This document shows positions 19,540-28,680 of a stretch of DNA of 64,000 nucleotides, piece by piece (the stretch's first letter is position 1; each line of letters opens with the position of its first letter). Under the pieces are notes generated by a model, which saw nothing but the letters and a program-made list of their open reading frames with translations, did no database searches and was not told where the DNA came from. This DNA is from Dipteris shenzhenensis. Taxonomy: Eukaryota; Polypodiophyta; Polypodiopsida; Gleicheniales. The translations under genes were made by a program, and so were the position numbers. The stretch is taken from NCBI GenBank assembly GCA_047967505.1, contig CM106539.1. One strand, 5' to 3'.

Positions 19540-19813
19540 TTATTTCAGCATGCATTTCCATATCTCTCTCTTTTACAAAAACCATGTAAGCTGAAACTGC
19601 AGACTTTATTTCTTTTCCAACAGAACTATTTGATACAATGGGAATAGTTTCCCCTCTATTCCTAGCAACCACACGATGTACTTTGCCCCTATGTACAAAC
19701 TCCAGCACTCTTTCAGGAAGAGTCAATTTCATTGCCTTGCAATGAAACCAAGGCATACCCAAGACTACATCATGATGTTTCAGTGGAGAAATGAAGAAGT
19801 CTTCCAGATCCAC
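19526..19813 (-). pseudogene. Protease C-terminal part and protease-RT linker
   Basis: The frame contains FFISPLKHHDVVLGMPWFHC, the second conserved block of gypsy retropepsins, and then a basic strand (LEFVHRGKVHRVV). It is separated from the active-site part (20395-20177) by about 360 bp that contain no clear protein similarity, from 19885 to 20176, probably inserted or degraded sequence. Confidence 0.7.
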
Positions 19814-20176
19814 ATAACTCTATACATGAAGACGGAGCTTCCCTATCAAGCCTTCTCCTTTAGTGCTAGCCTTCGTCATGGCTGAATTTGCCCTTCACCT
19901 CCGGAGTGCCGACAGAAACTCAGTACAAAGACTTTGTATAAATGGATGCTCAAGTATGTGTGGGTGTGTGGATTTGTATGTGTGAGAGCATACTTTTATA
20001 CTATGGTCTACACCCACTGTTGGGCGCTGATGTTGTTAGTGGGGTGTCATAGTAGCTAGTCCCTGCTATGCATGATGGAGTTTATGGTTTTCAATCTTAT
20101 GAGTGACTATCGTGAGATTGAAACTGCACTATGTTGTGTTTTTAGAGGATGAGTTTGGGAATGTTCTTGGATTCAT

Positions 20177-20395
20177 CTAGGTATAAGTGACTGGCACAGT
20201 GTTCCCACAGAACATATGGTCGGCATCTAAAGCCCTGCCCAACTCCTCCATCTTTATTCCCAGCCTGAGGGCTAGATTTTCTGATATAAAGTTATTAGTA
20301 GCCCCTGGATCAAATAAAATCAGCGCTTGCTGATCTTTGACTTTGCCCCAAGATAGCAACAATTCTCGTTCTTCTGGGTTTGAAACATGACCCAA
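20177..20395 (-). pseudogene. Protease N-terminal part with altered active site
   Basis: The frame reads ALILFDPGATNNFISENLA, a retropepsin active site in which the usual D-S/T-G is D-P-G. The flanking hydrophobic and ATxxFIS pattern is normal for the family. The change probably abolishes activity. Confidence 0.75.
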
Positions 20396-20410
20396 TATGT
20401 CAGGAATTCC

Positions 20411-20950
20411 TCATGCCATTGGCTTTTGCGGTCCCCGTGGCTTGTCTGCCTCTTTTCCCTTCGAAGTTGAAGGCTTTTTTGGGCACTGGGCAGCCACATG
20501 CCCCTCTTTGCCGCACTTGAAGCATTTACCCTCCTTCCTGAAAGTTTCAATCTGTTCAGGGGTAAATTGTGGTCTTCCCTTATAGGGCTTTTGCACTTGG
20601 TTTCCCCTCGGCTTCTGAGGCTGAAATCCCCTCTTCTGAGCCTTGGGAAACTCTCTTGTTTCAGACTTAGGGGTCGCTAGCTTTTTATCCCTGGATAATC
20701 CTGCCTGTAGTGAAGGCACACTAGTAGGATTCTGCATGTACATGAGACTAGCCACATTGGCTGAATGCATAAGATCTGATATTTCTTTAATATCTTTGGT
20801 GCTCACTTGGGCCTTTATCTTGGGAGTGAGTCTTATCAGAAATATTCTTGAAAGGCGAAACCTACAAGTATGCATCCCAAAATTTGTGGTTGTAAGACTC
20901 AACTGAATCTTGTGCTTCCATATGAATGCTCTCCCAACCCAGAAGGACAT
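20411..20950 (-). pseudogene. Gag C-terminal part with CCHC zinc knuckle
   Basis: The frame contains FLIRLTPKIKAQVSTKDIK, a basic P/Q-rich linker, and KCFKCGKEGHVAAQCPKKP, a perfect C-X2-C-X4-H-X4-C knuckle. It overlaps the frame of 20862-21164 by about 90 bp in a different phase, so a frameshift lies near 20870-20900. Confidence 0.85.
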
Positions 20951-21164
20951 GATTCCGAAACTGTTTATAGAAAGCTTTCTTGAAGTCCTTCCATTTCCTG
21001 GGGGCTACATAGTTGGCTGTTTTAGCTATCCACCATGCAATGGCTGTACCAGTCAAGTGTAAACCAACCATACGGAGCTTTGAGGACTCACTGAAATTTT
21101 TCAGTCTGAAGGTAGCATCAAACTGCCTTATGAACTGCATAGCCTTTTCAGCTTGGCCATACAT
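20862..21164 (-). pseudogene. Gag core (Retrotrans_gag)
   Basis: The frame contains MQFIRQFDATFRLKNFSES, LRMVGLHLTGTAIAWWIAKT and WKDFKKAFYKQFRN, the usual gag core with the A-x-x-W-W block. It is preceded in another frame by the N-terminal region at 21148-21660. Confidence 0.82.
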
Positions 21165-21660
21165 GCCATTGTAATCTTACTGACTTCCCACCGTCCTTGA
21201 ATTTTTTAGTATCTGCCTTCTTGCTGGACTTCTTCTTCTTCTTCTTCTTCTTTGACTCTGAAGATTCCGAAGAAGGAGGTGATGTCGAGGATGAAGAAAT
21301 AGAGCTAGAAGATGAAGATGAATTGGATGAACTGTGATGATGCTTCGCCTTTTTCTTCTTGGGAAGAGGACCTACTCTTTTCCTCTTTTTGCCCACCACC
21401 ACTTCTTCCTGATCTGCTCTAGAGGGAGGCTTCTCTGGCTTTCCCTCAAAAAGAGGTTGTACCATCTTGCGAAACAAAGGATCGCTTGTTGCCTCTCCCA
21501 ACTGAGTAATCAACTCTCTATAGGCATTTTCTTTATTTATTTGTACAGTCTCAGCCTGTTGTACCTGGTTAGACTCTACCATTTCCTCATGGGATGATTG
21601 GGCATGCTGCTGTGAAGCCATCTCTGCAACTTGTATGAGATCTGCAACTCTCTCACACAC
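21148..21660 (-). CDS. Gag N-terminal region with S/K-rich low complexity
   Basis: A 170-residue frame without a named domain. It has a Q/E-rich N-terminal half and then a basic, lysine-rich and serine-rich segment (about 21430-21200, from GKKRKRVGPLPKKKKAKHHH through a serine run to KKKKKKKKSSKK). The position directly before the gag core, on the same strand, makes it the Gag N-terminus. The basic clusters could act as nuclear localisation signals. The homopolymeric codons make it prone to slippage. Confidence 0.6.
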   Translation of the reverse strand: MCERVADLIQVAEMASQQHAQSSHEEMVESNQVQQAETVQINKENAYRELITQLGEATSDPLFRKMVQPLFEGKPEKPPSRADQEEVVVGKKRKRVGPLPKKKKAKHHHSSSNSSSSSSSISSSSTSPPSSESSESKKKKKKKKSSKKADTKKFKDGGKSVRLQWHVWPS

Positions 21661-22977
21661 ACTGTGTAAGCAACTGATGCACGCAGCCTTTGCTTTTTAA
21701 AGAGAAAGTACCTCAACAAGAGGTGTCTTGCATTCACAACTTGTACCAGTAACGGGTTGTCAACTCAAGGCATGAACTCAAAACTGTATGCCCCTTTTCT
21801 GGCTACTGCAAATGACACTGAGAAAGCATCTGATTCCCTTTTCAGAGCACAAAGGCATGCATTCCTTTACTTGTGCAAATATCTGATTTCTCTGCTTTTT
21901 TGCTGCTTTTCTGACAGTAAAGGTTGGACAGATAGGTGAAAATTGATGGCCAGAACTGTCTCCACAACTGTAAATTTTTTTTTGGGGACAGTAACTAGAT
22001 GAAGTAACCGATTGGTTACTCTAACCAAATTGACTGGTTTTGGTTTGGTTAGTCTGCAACTAGACTAATTGGATTGGTCACAATCTGGTTACAGTGACCA
22101 AACTAGTCTGGATGGGTCAACTAATTGGACCTCTAACCAATTCACTAACCAAGGTTAGGTTAGATGAACCCATGGTCTGCCACATCAACCACCTGTCTGC
22201 CACGTGTCAGTGCCATATCAACATTTGATCTAGCTGCCACGTGTACTGCCACGTCAGCATCTGCACATGCATGCCACCTGGTTGCCACGTCACCTGAGTA
22301 CTTTGCCACCTGGTTGCCACGTTAGCACGACGTGTGTGCCACATCATCTGCTGTCTGGTTGGGGCCACGTCAGCGTAGCCTAAGGTTCCAGACCTTGGCT
22401 GTTGGTCAGCGTCACGTGTCGCGGAAGCCTGCGTGAAGGTCCGTATGCGGGAAGATCTTTCTCATGGAGGGGTGTCGGTTGCTTTTCTATAAGCCCACAA
22501 GACTCGTCCCTACTGAAATACTTATGACCCCCAAACCGAATCGTCGTCAACTCGACCGAGGCATCCCGTTGGTCATCGTTGAAAAACACCCTACGCTACC
22601 TCAAAGCTTATGGTTGTGCGAAGGTTTCTCAAAATCTTCACGCGTGCACCCGTGCTCTCTACAAGTTCTTCCTTTGGATGATTGTGGGCGGAAGTATTTG
22701 GAGCTCTGCGTCAAGGATTAGCGTCGTCCATCTCCTCCGCCCATTGCATCACGCATCTCTGTCCTGTGGATAGCCAGTGTGCCAATGATTCTCCGTCCGG
22801 TTGTCACGTAAGCATTTACTCTGGCCTCTCTCTCCAAGGAAGGGCGTAAACCCTCGCTTTGACTACTAGCTTAGCTTGCTTGGTACGCCACATCCCATGC
22901 CTGTTTGCAAATGAAATGCATGAAGCATTCTTTTCCCCTTGATCGCTTCCACCATGAAAGGCAGGGAGGTCCCAAAA
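21661..22977 (-). other. Leader of the intronic gypsy element
   Basis: About 1.3 kb between PBS and gag. Two repetitive blocks are visible on the + strand. At about 22005-22165 there are repeated AACCAAT/ATTGGTT and GGTTAG motifs on both strands. At 22199-22373 the motif GCCACGT is repeated. The rest has short open frames without recognisable domains (for example 22464-22721, +). Confidence 0.6.
22199..22418. promoter_or_regulatory. Cluster of ACGT-core (G-box/ABRE-like) motifs
   Basis: GCCACGTGTC, GCCACGTGTA, GCCACGTCAGC (twice), GCCACGTCACC and GCCACGTTAGC occur within about 175 bp, with CACGTGTCGC a little further on. ACGT cores of this kind bind plant bZIP and bHLH factors. They probably arose by short-unit duplication. 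Function is inferred from motifs only. Confidence 0.45.
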
Positions 22978-22979
22978 TG

Positions 22980-22990
22980 CCCTGATACCA
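22980..22990 (-). promoter_or_regulatory. Primer binding site of the intronic gypsy element
   Basis: The + strand CCCTGATACCA is the complement of TGGTATCAGGG, next to the LTR end. It resembles the initiator Met tRNA site TGGTATCAGAGC with changes at the far end. Confidence 0.75.
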
Positions 22991-22991
22991 A

Positions 22992-23939
22992 TGTAACCTT
23001 GAAGGCATGAAACCTCCTGCTCTTTGCAATACAAACACTCTCTCTCTTGCTCTCATTCACTCCCTCTCTACAAGCACACTATGGCCCAAGACAAACGTCG
23101 GGCTGGACCCCCCGAAGGTTTTTATTCATAAGGAGAAAGTGCGTACAAGAGTTCAGCGTAGAGCTGCTTGCTACAAATTCAAAATGTGAATTTATTTTAC
23201 AAGAGCTTCAAGCTCATTCCAAAATGGCAACATGCCACTTGTCTAAAATCTAAACTAAGTCCTATTACATGCCTCTAAGGGCAATTTCTGGGGTCTTTGT
23301 AGCACTTGGTCACGCAGGTGGCCTCCGAAATACTCGCTACGCTCCAAATTACTTGGGTCTTTAGCCCCTCATAGTACCTGCAACAATTAATTAAAGCGCA
23401 CCACCATGGCACCCATTAATTGTTAGCGCTTTGCATGCAAATAACACACTGTGGACTAATTCTAGTCACGGTGGGCGTTCCCACTAAACACATGTGCACA
23501 TATAACAAATATATATAAATATATTTATTCTTTGGTTGACCGGAGTCAACACTCTTGATTATAATTAAGGGGCTTTGACCAAGGGTCGAGGCGCCTTGAT
23601 TATAATCAAGTCTCTCCAACCGAAGTTGGCACATCTTGGTTAACCGTAGTTAACCCTCTTGGTGCATGCCAAGTCTCGTTGACCGAAGTCAACACTCTCT
23701 GACCGTAGTCAGCTCTGTGGTTCTCTGGTTAACCGTAGTTAGCCCTCTTGGTAATAAACCAAGTCTCTCCAACCGAAGTCAGGCTTACTTGACCAGAGTC
23801 AAGTATCTTTGACCGTAGTCAAATCTTTGACCATTAAAAGAACTCTTTGACCATAATTAACACATATGAAAACTCTTTAATTATGATTGGATAAATGGTC
23901 AATTGTACTTTGACGTTGGAGATTTACATTGTGGTGACA
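22992..23939 (-). repeat. 5' LTR (right copy) of the intronic gypsy element
   Basis: Starts TGTAACCTTGAAGGC and ends GTGGTGACA on the + strand. It aligns with 16240-17121 and keeps more units of the palindrome array, so it is the better reference copy. Confidence 0.93.
23535..23875. promoter_or_regulatory. Array of TTGACC-type palindromes in the right LTR
   Basis: About a dozen hyphenated palindromes in 340 bp. Clear ones are GTTGACCGGAGTCAAC (23535-23550), CTTGATTATAATCAAG (23595-23610, perfect), GGTTAACCGTAGTTAACC (23638-23655), GTTGACCGAAGTCAAC (23678-23693), CTGACCGTAGTCAG (23699-23712), CTTGACCAGAGTCAAG (23788-23803) and TTTGACCGTAGTCAAA (23808-23823). Many carry TTGAC W-box cores on both strands. 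The centre (CCGAAG or CCGTAG) is conserved between units. Confidence 0.7.
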
Positions 23940-24283
23940 ATGACTAACACACAAGATGACTAGATATGAACCGAACCGAGTGGGGTGGGCTAAACCCATA
24001 CCACCGATTTGGAGTATATAAGAGAGTTCATAAGAATGCAGCGTAGGGACAAAACATAATTAAAAAGGGTTGCATATAATTAAAAAGGATTCCATATGAC
24101 TATCGGAATGTATGCAGGGCGTAGATATGTATATATGGAGCTCGATGGAACAAGCATTGTATTGATGAAGTCACCACAAAACAGCATCATGAGTGGCATT
24201 CGCGATGCCTTGAAGTTCTTGAAGGCCTCTCCAAACATTTACTGCTCGCGGAAAGTCTCGAGGAGCCACCAACATTTTATTCA
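23940..24283. other. No recognisable gene
   Basis: Right flank of the gypsy element. One open frame on the + strand (24096-24350) has no family motif that I recognise. Confidence 0.5.
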
Positions 24284-24443
24284 TCAACCTTCACTGCTTG
24301 GAGGAACCTCTGGACTAAGCCAATGCTTATGTGGTCTGCAACCCAATTAATGGGTAAGGACCTTCAACCTTCACTGCCTGGAGGAACCTTTGGACTAAGC
24401 CAATGCTTATGTGGTCCGCAGCCCAATTAATGGGTAAGGAGAT
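24284..24443. repeat. 80-bp tandem duplication
   Basis: Copies at 24284-24363 and 24364-24443 begin TCAACCTTCACTGC and end TTAATGGGTAAGGA(G/C). They differ at a few positions (CTTGG/CCTGG, TCTGCAAC/CCGCAGCC). Confidence 0.88.
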
Positions 24444-25245
24444 ACCGAGATGGGCAGTAGCGCTGGAACCTTATAGGATTGTAGAGAGAAAACTCTATTT
24501 TGGCCAGAGAAACTAGTAGGCCAATTTTGGGCCTGTACAACCTTATGCATATTGAGTTGAATATCTTAGGTGGCCAATACCTACATCACTATAGTTTCTT
24601 TCCTTGGATACTTCCAAGCATTTAGACGTTGATAAGCATGTATTCCAAATACCTAGTCGTAGCCAAAAAGTAGGAGAACTAGTACAAGAGATAATATATA
24701 GGAACTGAAATAAGGACTCAAGACATTACGCTTGTGATCGCAAGTCGACGTAAGAATCACTTGTAGTCTCTTTTCACAAAAGTTTGTGGCCTTTGTCTGA
24801 TGGCCTACTACCTCCTAGCCTCCCCTTATTGCCTTCAGGTCTCCTTAGCCTAGGTCTGAGGAAAGAAATCATCAAAGCTCGTCCCTCCTTCCCGTAGGGC
24901 CGTGAGAGATCCACCTCGAGCTCCTATTCCTTCACGTAAGGATCCTTGTTGCTCTACACAACTTTACAGTCCAGCACCTCGTCCTGGTATGCTCTGCCTG
25001 CCCACACCTTGCCTTCAAAGAAGACTCTTAGCCTCAACTTCACAGTCCAACGCCTCATCCTGGTGCGCTATGTATGCCCACACCTTGCTTTCAACTAAGA
25101 CTCTCATCCTCAACGGCTTTCCACGATCTCACCACCAGGGGGCAGTAGATTCTCACAATGTAATCACCAGCACCAGGACGACTCCAAAACTCACAAATCA
25201 CCTCTTAACTCACACAACTAGCCAAGAGTGGAGACTGTTCATGAT
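24444..25245. other. No recognisable gene
   Basis: Left flank of the copia LTR. Open frame 24902-25360 (+) is S/T/P-rich without a known domain, and I do not call it. Confidence 0.45.
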
Positions 25246-25313
25246 TGAAGGAAACATGGGGTGTGTGTGTGTGTGTGGGAGAGAGAGAGAGAAGAAGAAG
25301 AAGAAGAAGAAGA
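25246..25313 (-). repeat. U5 end of the copia 3' LTR with GT, GA and GAA microsatellites
   Basis: TGAAGGAAACATGGGG is followed by (GT)n, (GA)n and then (AAG)n at 25291-25313. The first three parts match 32252-32290. The (AAG)n part, (TTC)n on the minus strand, may be the tail of the LINE, so the boundary is uncertain. Confidence 0.65.
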
Positions 25314-25426
25314 ATATATTATCGTCCTCTGAAGACCAAAAATCGGCCTATGGGACCTGAGCAATACAAAATCCTCGTACACAAAGACTCCTCCCTTGGA
25401 GGGGAGGGTATTAAGAGAAACTACCT

Positions 25427-26281
25427 TTATGTCTTAGGTGAGTTCCTGTGCTTGAAAAGCTTATAGACAAACGTTCCTAAAGCTGGGGGTGACCCGCTAT
25501 GTAGCATATCAGCCAGTCTGTTATGTCCCTCGAGAAGAGAGCTAAATGCTTTCCGGATGTGAGTATAGTAAGGGCATATCATTACCATGTGTTCTTCAGT
25601 TTCTGCCATTCCCTGGTCACATAGTTGGCATATTCTGCTCTCTTTTGGCATATCTTTCCATCCTCCTATTTCAATCTGCAGCTGGTGTGATCGGGTGCGA
25701 AGTGAGGCCAAAGCTCTTCGCTTATGTATTGCCATAGGTGTGCAAATGTACTTCTGCGTGGCTGTTTCTCTTCCTGTATAAGTAGCCCAATATTCGGGGT
25801 TGATAAATGTACGGTAGTACTCAAACTTATCTCTGTTTTCAGCTGTTTGCCATTTCCTGTGTAGTGCATTCAGCAGGTCATGATGAAAGGCATCCTCATC
25901 TACCTCCTCTGGAGAGTAGTCCAAGTACCTCTCTACCTCCCATTTTTGGAACCATTTTTTAAAATCTAGTGCCCATCCAGATGCCAAAATCTTACCCTTA
26001 TTCGTCTTTTGGGACTTTTGACTTTCTACCCATGCCCTCTTTGGCAGCCTTTCATTATTCATGCGCTTGACCTTTGTGATGTATCTGAGTACTCTGTTCA
26101 AGGCATGCAACTCTATGGGTATGCATCCTGTCTCTAGGAGTAGGAGAGAGTAGGGTGTGGTAGCCTTGATGCCAAGGTGTCTTCTAATGAAAGATTTCTG
26201 CATTTTTTCTACATCATTCCATTTTGATGATGGTATACTCCCGCCCCACACCTCTACCCCATAGAGCACTGTTTGTATCAC
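25427..26281 (-). CDS. LINE ORF2, C-terminal part with zinc-binding motif
   Basis: The 284-residue frame continues ORF2 after the frameshift near 26290. It starts YGVEVWGGSIPSSKWNDVEK, typical of the region after the LINE thumb. Near 25660-25570 is ICQLCDQGMAETEEHMVMIC, a C-X2-C-X9-H-type motif as in zf-RVT. The end is KLFKHRNSPKT. The C-terminal region of such proteins helps in target-primed reverse transcription. The frame change lies in a T6 run on the coding strand (26292-26297), so it is a typical slippage lesion or possible sequencing error. Confidence 0.87.
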   Translation of the reverse strand: MIQTVLYGVEVWGGSIPSSKWNDVEKMQKSFIRRHLGIKATTPYSLLLLETGCIPIELHALNRVLRYITKVKRMNNERLPKRAWVESQKSQKTNKGKILASGWALDFKKWFQKWEVERYLDYSPEEVDEDAFHHDLLNALHRKWQTAENRDKFEYYRTFINPEYWATYTGRETATQKYICTPMAIHKRRALASLRTRSHQLQIEIGGWKDMPKESRICQLCDQGMAETEEHMVMICPYYTHIRKAFSSLLEGHNRLADMLHSGSPPALGTFVYKLFKHRNSPKT

Positions 26282-27659
26282 ATATGCCCCAAAAAATCAT
26301 GTTTCGTACTTGCCACCTTCTTGTGTTGGTATTGCTGCAGTCATTTTCAAATTGATAATACTTTCCCCATCCTGCATCAATTCTCTGTTGCACACAGCTG
26401 CTCCATTTGTTATTGGCTGGAATTTCAATGCCTAAGTATTTGAATGAGTGCACTGTATCAACAAGTTGACCCATATATGAGATTGAAGGGGGATTACTTG
26501 GCTGTATAGTCTTGACTATCATGAGTTTAGTTTTGGAAACATTCACAGCCAGCCCACTTTCCGAACAGAACATGCTGAGGATATCCATCATTTGTTGCAT
26601 CTTACCCTCACTATTAGTGAAAACAACCACATCATCCGCATAAAGAAGCAAGTGAATCTTAAAATCTGCTAGGTAGAGGCTGGACAACCCTCTTTTACCT
26701 GCTTCTGTGTGCATCAGTTCCTCAAGTCTATCAATGCATAAACCAAACAGGGTGGGTGAGAGTGGGCATCCTTGTTTGACCCCCATATTGCTATAAAATT
26801 CTTGTGACATCCCATCCTTACATTTTAATTGACATTTTACTTTCTCATAAAGTCTAAAGACAGCAAACCTTATTTCCTGAGGCACTTCTATGCATTCCAT
26901 TCTCTCCCATAGCACATCCCTAGGCACCGTATCGAATGCCTTCTTAAAATCAATGAAGCAACAAAATAGTGCCTTCCCCTTAAGGCGGCTATCCTCCATC
27001 AACACTCGGAGAGTAACTAGATGATCCACAGTGGAGTGTTTGGGCCTGAAACCCGCTTGTCCCATTGCCCTCTTCCTTTCTTTCTCTGCCCAAGCACTCA
27101 GCGTTGCCTCTACTATTGTACTATATAGCTTGTCTAGAGTAGAGCATACCATAATGGTTCTGTAGTTTGACACTTGATTGCAGTCACCTCCCTTGTAAAT
27201 TGGCTTGATCCAGTTCTCTTGCCAATCGGTTGGGAAACCATACACGAATGCTTGGTTTAGTGCCATTACTATGTGCCTTTGCGTGTGTTCATTGGACCAC
27301 TTAATGAGTTCTGCTGTGAGGTGTATAGTGTCTGCTGCCTTCCCATTTGCCATTCTCTTTAGGCCATCTTGCACATCTTCCAATGAGAAAATACCTTGAG
27401 TATTACCACTGAGAGACATGCTCGCCATAGGCCAAGCCTTGGGATGCATGTAGAGTTGTTGAACATACTCAAGCATCTCTATTTCTGTAAAATCTCCCAT
27501 GATGTCATTTGGCCTTTGTTTAACTCCTTTCCATGCTCTTCTAGGGTTCTTGACAAAATCAATTGCATCTGACCATTCCTTTTTCTCAATATAAACACGC
27601 CTCTTTTTACGTGTGAGAGCATGGAACTGCTTCTCGGCTGCTCTTCTTTCATCTCCCAT
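26214..27659 (-). CDS. LINE ORF2, reverse transcriptase
   Basis: A 481-residue open frame. RT blocks are in order: LTAELIKWSNEHTQRHIV, WIKPIYKGGDCNQVSNYRTI, AGFRPKHSTVDHLVTLRVLM, FIDFKKAFDTVPRDVLW, GVKQGCPLSPTLFGLCIDRL, the catalytic LLLYADDVVVFT, and LAVNVSKTKLMIVK. All catalytic aspartates are present. The frame differs from the endonuclease frame by one base near 27650, where the endonuclease frame ends in GDSNGR and this one starts MGDERRAAEKQF. The enzyme would copy LINE RNA directly at a nicked target. Confidence 0.93.
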   Translation of the reverse strand: MGDERRAAEKQFHALTRKKRRVYIEKKEWSDAIDFVKNPRRAWKGVKQRPNDIMGDFTEIEMLEYVQQLYMHPKAWPMASMSLSGNTQGIFSLEDVQDGLKRMANGKAADTIHLTAELIKWSNEHTQRHIVMALNQAFVYGFPTDWQENWIKPIYKGGDCNQVSNYRTIMVCSTLDKLYSTIVEATLSAWAEKERKRAMGQAGFRPKHSTVDHLVTLRVLMEDSRLKGKALFCCFIDFKKAFDTVPRDVLWERMECIEVPQEIRFAVFRLYEKVKCQLKCKDGMSQEFYSNMGVKQGCPLSPTLFGLCIDRLEELMHTEAGKRGLSSLYLADFKIHLLLYADDVVVFTNSEGKMQQMMDILSMFCSESGLAVNVSKTKLMIVKTIQPSNPPSISYMGQLVDTVHSFKYLGIEIPANNKWSSCVQQRIDAGWGKYYQFENDCSNTNTRRWQVRNMIFWGICDTNSALWGRGVGREYTIIKME

Positions 27660-28641
27660 TGGAATCCCCTTTAGTGCACCCTAAAACTGTCTTAGCTGTG
27701 GTGAGAATGGCATTTTTCAATTGTGCCCAGCCAAATTTCTGTTTTCCCAGCAGACATGCTTCTAAACTTTCAGCATATTCCACCTTTTTTGCCTCGTTCA
27801 CCTGATAGCCACACTCGGCTGCTTTATGCTCCTCCAAAGTTGCCTTGGCCAGCAATATATTAAGCTCTACATAGAGTGGTATGTGATCCGAATCAAGAGA
27901 GTTCGGGCCAAGTGAGAAATTGTGTATAAGATTGCAAGCTTCCAGATGAATCAATGCATAGTCAATTACACTAGCCCGCCCACTGGCAGGGAAACAAGTA
28001 GGGGAATTAGATTTTGGGAAAAGGGCTGTGCCATTTACCACCAACATGTGCATACCATTCATCAAATGCTCCAATGCTGTACCATGTGCATTCACCACTT
28101 TATCCTTCGAGCATCTACACCAGCTGGGGTCAATGTCTATCTCATGCTCCTTTATGTATTCTTGCTGTGTGGGATATTGAAATTGTGAGTCTCCTATGCG
28201 TGCATTTAGGTCCCCAATAAGCATAACATTTCCTTGTTTGCTGAACATAGCAATATCTAAGCATAGGTCCCCAAATGGTTGGGATGGGTCAATCTCATGC
28301 CTCTGGTAGAAGGGGGATTCTCTATGAGGAATGTAGCATCCTGCAATATACGATGGCAAAGGGCTTCCTTTTACCATAACCCATATGTAGCGCTTATGGA
28401 TGTCATCTTTGACCATAGAGATCTTGTCGTGTATATGGTCTTTGTATATGCATGCTACCCCTCCCTGCCCTCGTAGGCCTGATTGCTTTTGCCAGACGGA
28501 GTGCAAATAGCCATCCATTTTAGGAATCCTGCGTATATCCCTTTCCCAAGTCTCTGCAAGAAAGATAATGTCTGCATCATGTAACACTTCATTCAGACCA
28601 GCTCCTTTATGCCAAGGAAAGCCTCTACAATTCCAAAACAT
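27649..28641 (-). CDS. LINE ORF2, AP-type endonuclease
   Basis: The 330-residue frame begins MFWNCRGFPWHKGAGLNE and shows IIFLAETWERD, VMLIGDLNARIGD, and LDSDHIPLYVEL near the end. These carry the usual N, E, D-x-N and S-D-H residues of the exonuclease-endonuclease-phosphatase fold. The domain nicks the target DNA. I chose ATG 28641 because it lies just before the conserved FWNCRG and 40 bp after ORF1's stop. Confidence 0.93.
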   Translation of the reverse strand: MFWNCRGFPWHKGAGLNEVLHDADIIFLAETWERDIRRIPKMDGYLHSVWQKQSGLRGQGGVACIYKDHIHDKISMVKDDIHKRYIWVMVKGSPLPSYIAGCYIPHRESPFYQRHEIDPSQPFGDLCLDIAMFSKQGNVMLIGDLNARIGDSQFQYPTQQEYIKEHEIDIDPSWCRCSKDKVVNAHGTALEHLMNGMHMLVVNGTALFPKSNSPTCFPASGRASVIDYALIHLEACNLIHNFSLGPNSLDSDHIPLYVELNILLAKATLEEHKAAECGYQVNEAKKVEYAESLEACLLGKQKFGWAQLKNAILTTAKTVLGCTKGDSNGR

Positions 28642-28680
28642 GACTTTCAGCTTCTTTTGGGTCCCATAGGCCTCGCGTGC

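Larger units (their letters stand above)
16240..23939 (-). mobile_element. Ty3/gypsy element with W-box-palindrome LTRs, minus strand
   Basis: The two LTRs are direct repeats at 16240-17121 (882 bp) and 22992-23939 (948 bp). On the minus strand the order is 5' LTR, PBS, leader, gag, zinc knuckle, protease, broken RT, RNase H, integrase, integrase tail, PPT and 3' LTR. The flanks ATGGT (left) and ATGAC (right) are only a partial target duplication match. The length difference between the LTRs comes mainly from a deletion of about 66 bp in the palindrome array of the left copy. Frameshifts, a protease active-site change and an RT deletion show that it is inactive. Confidence 0.92.

Noticed and set aside
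24902-25360. Open frame of 152 residues on the + strand running into the microsatellite
   Set aside because: No domain, ends in translated GT/GA/AAG repeats, and crosses the boundary of the copia LTR.
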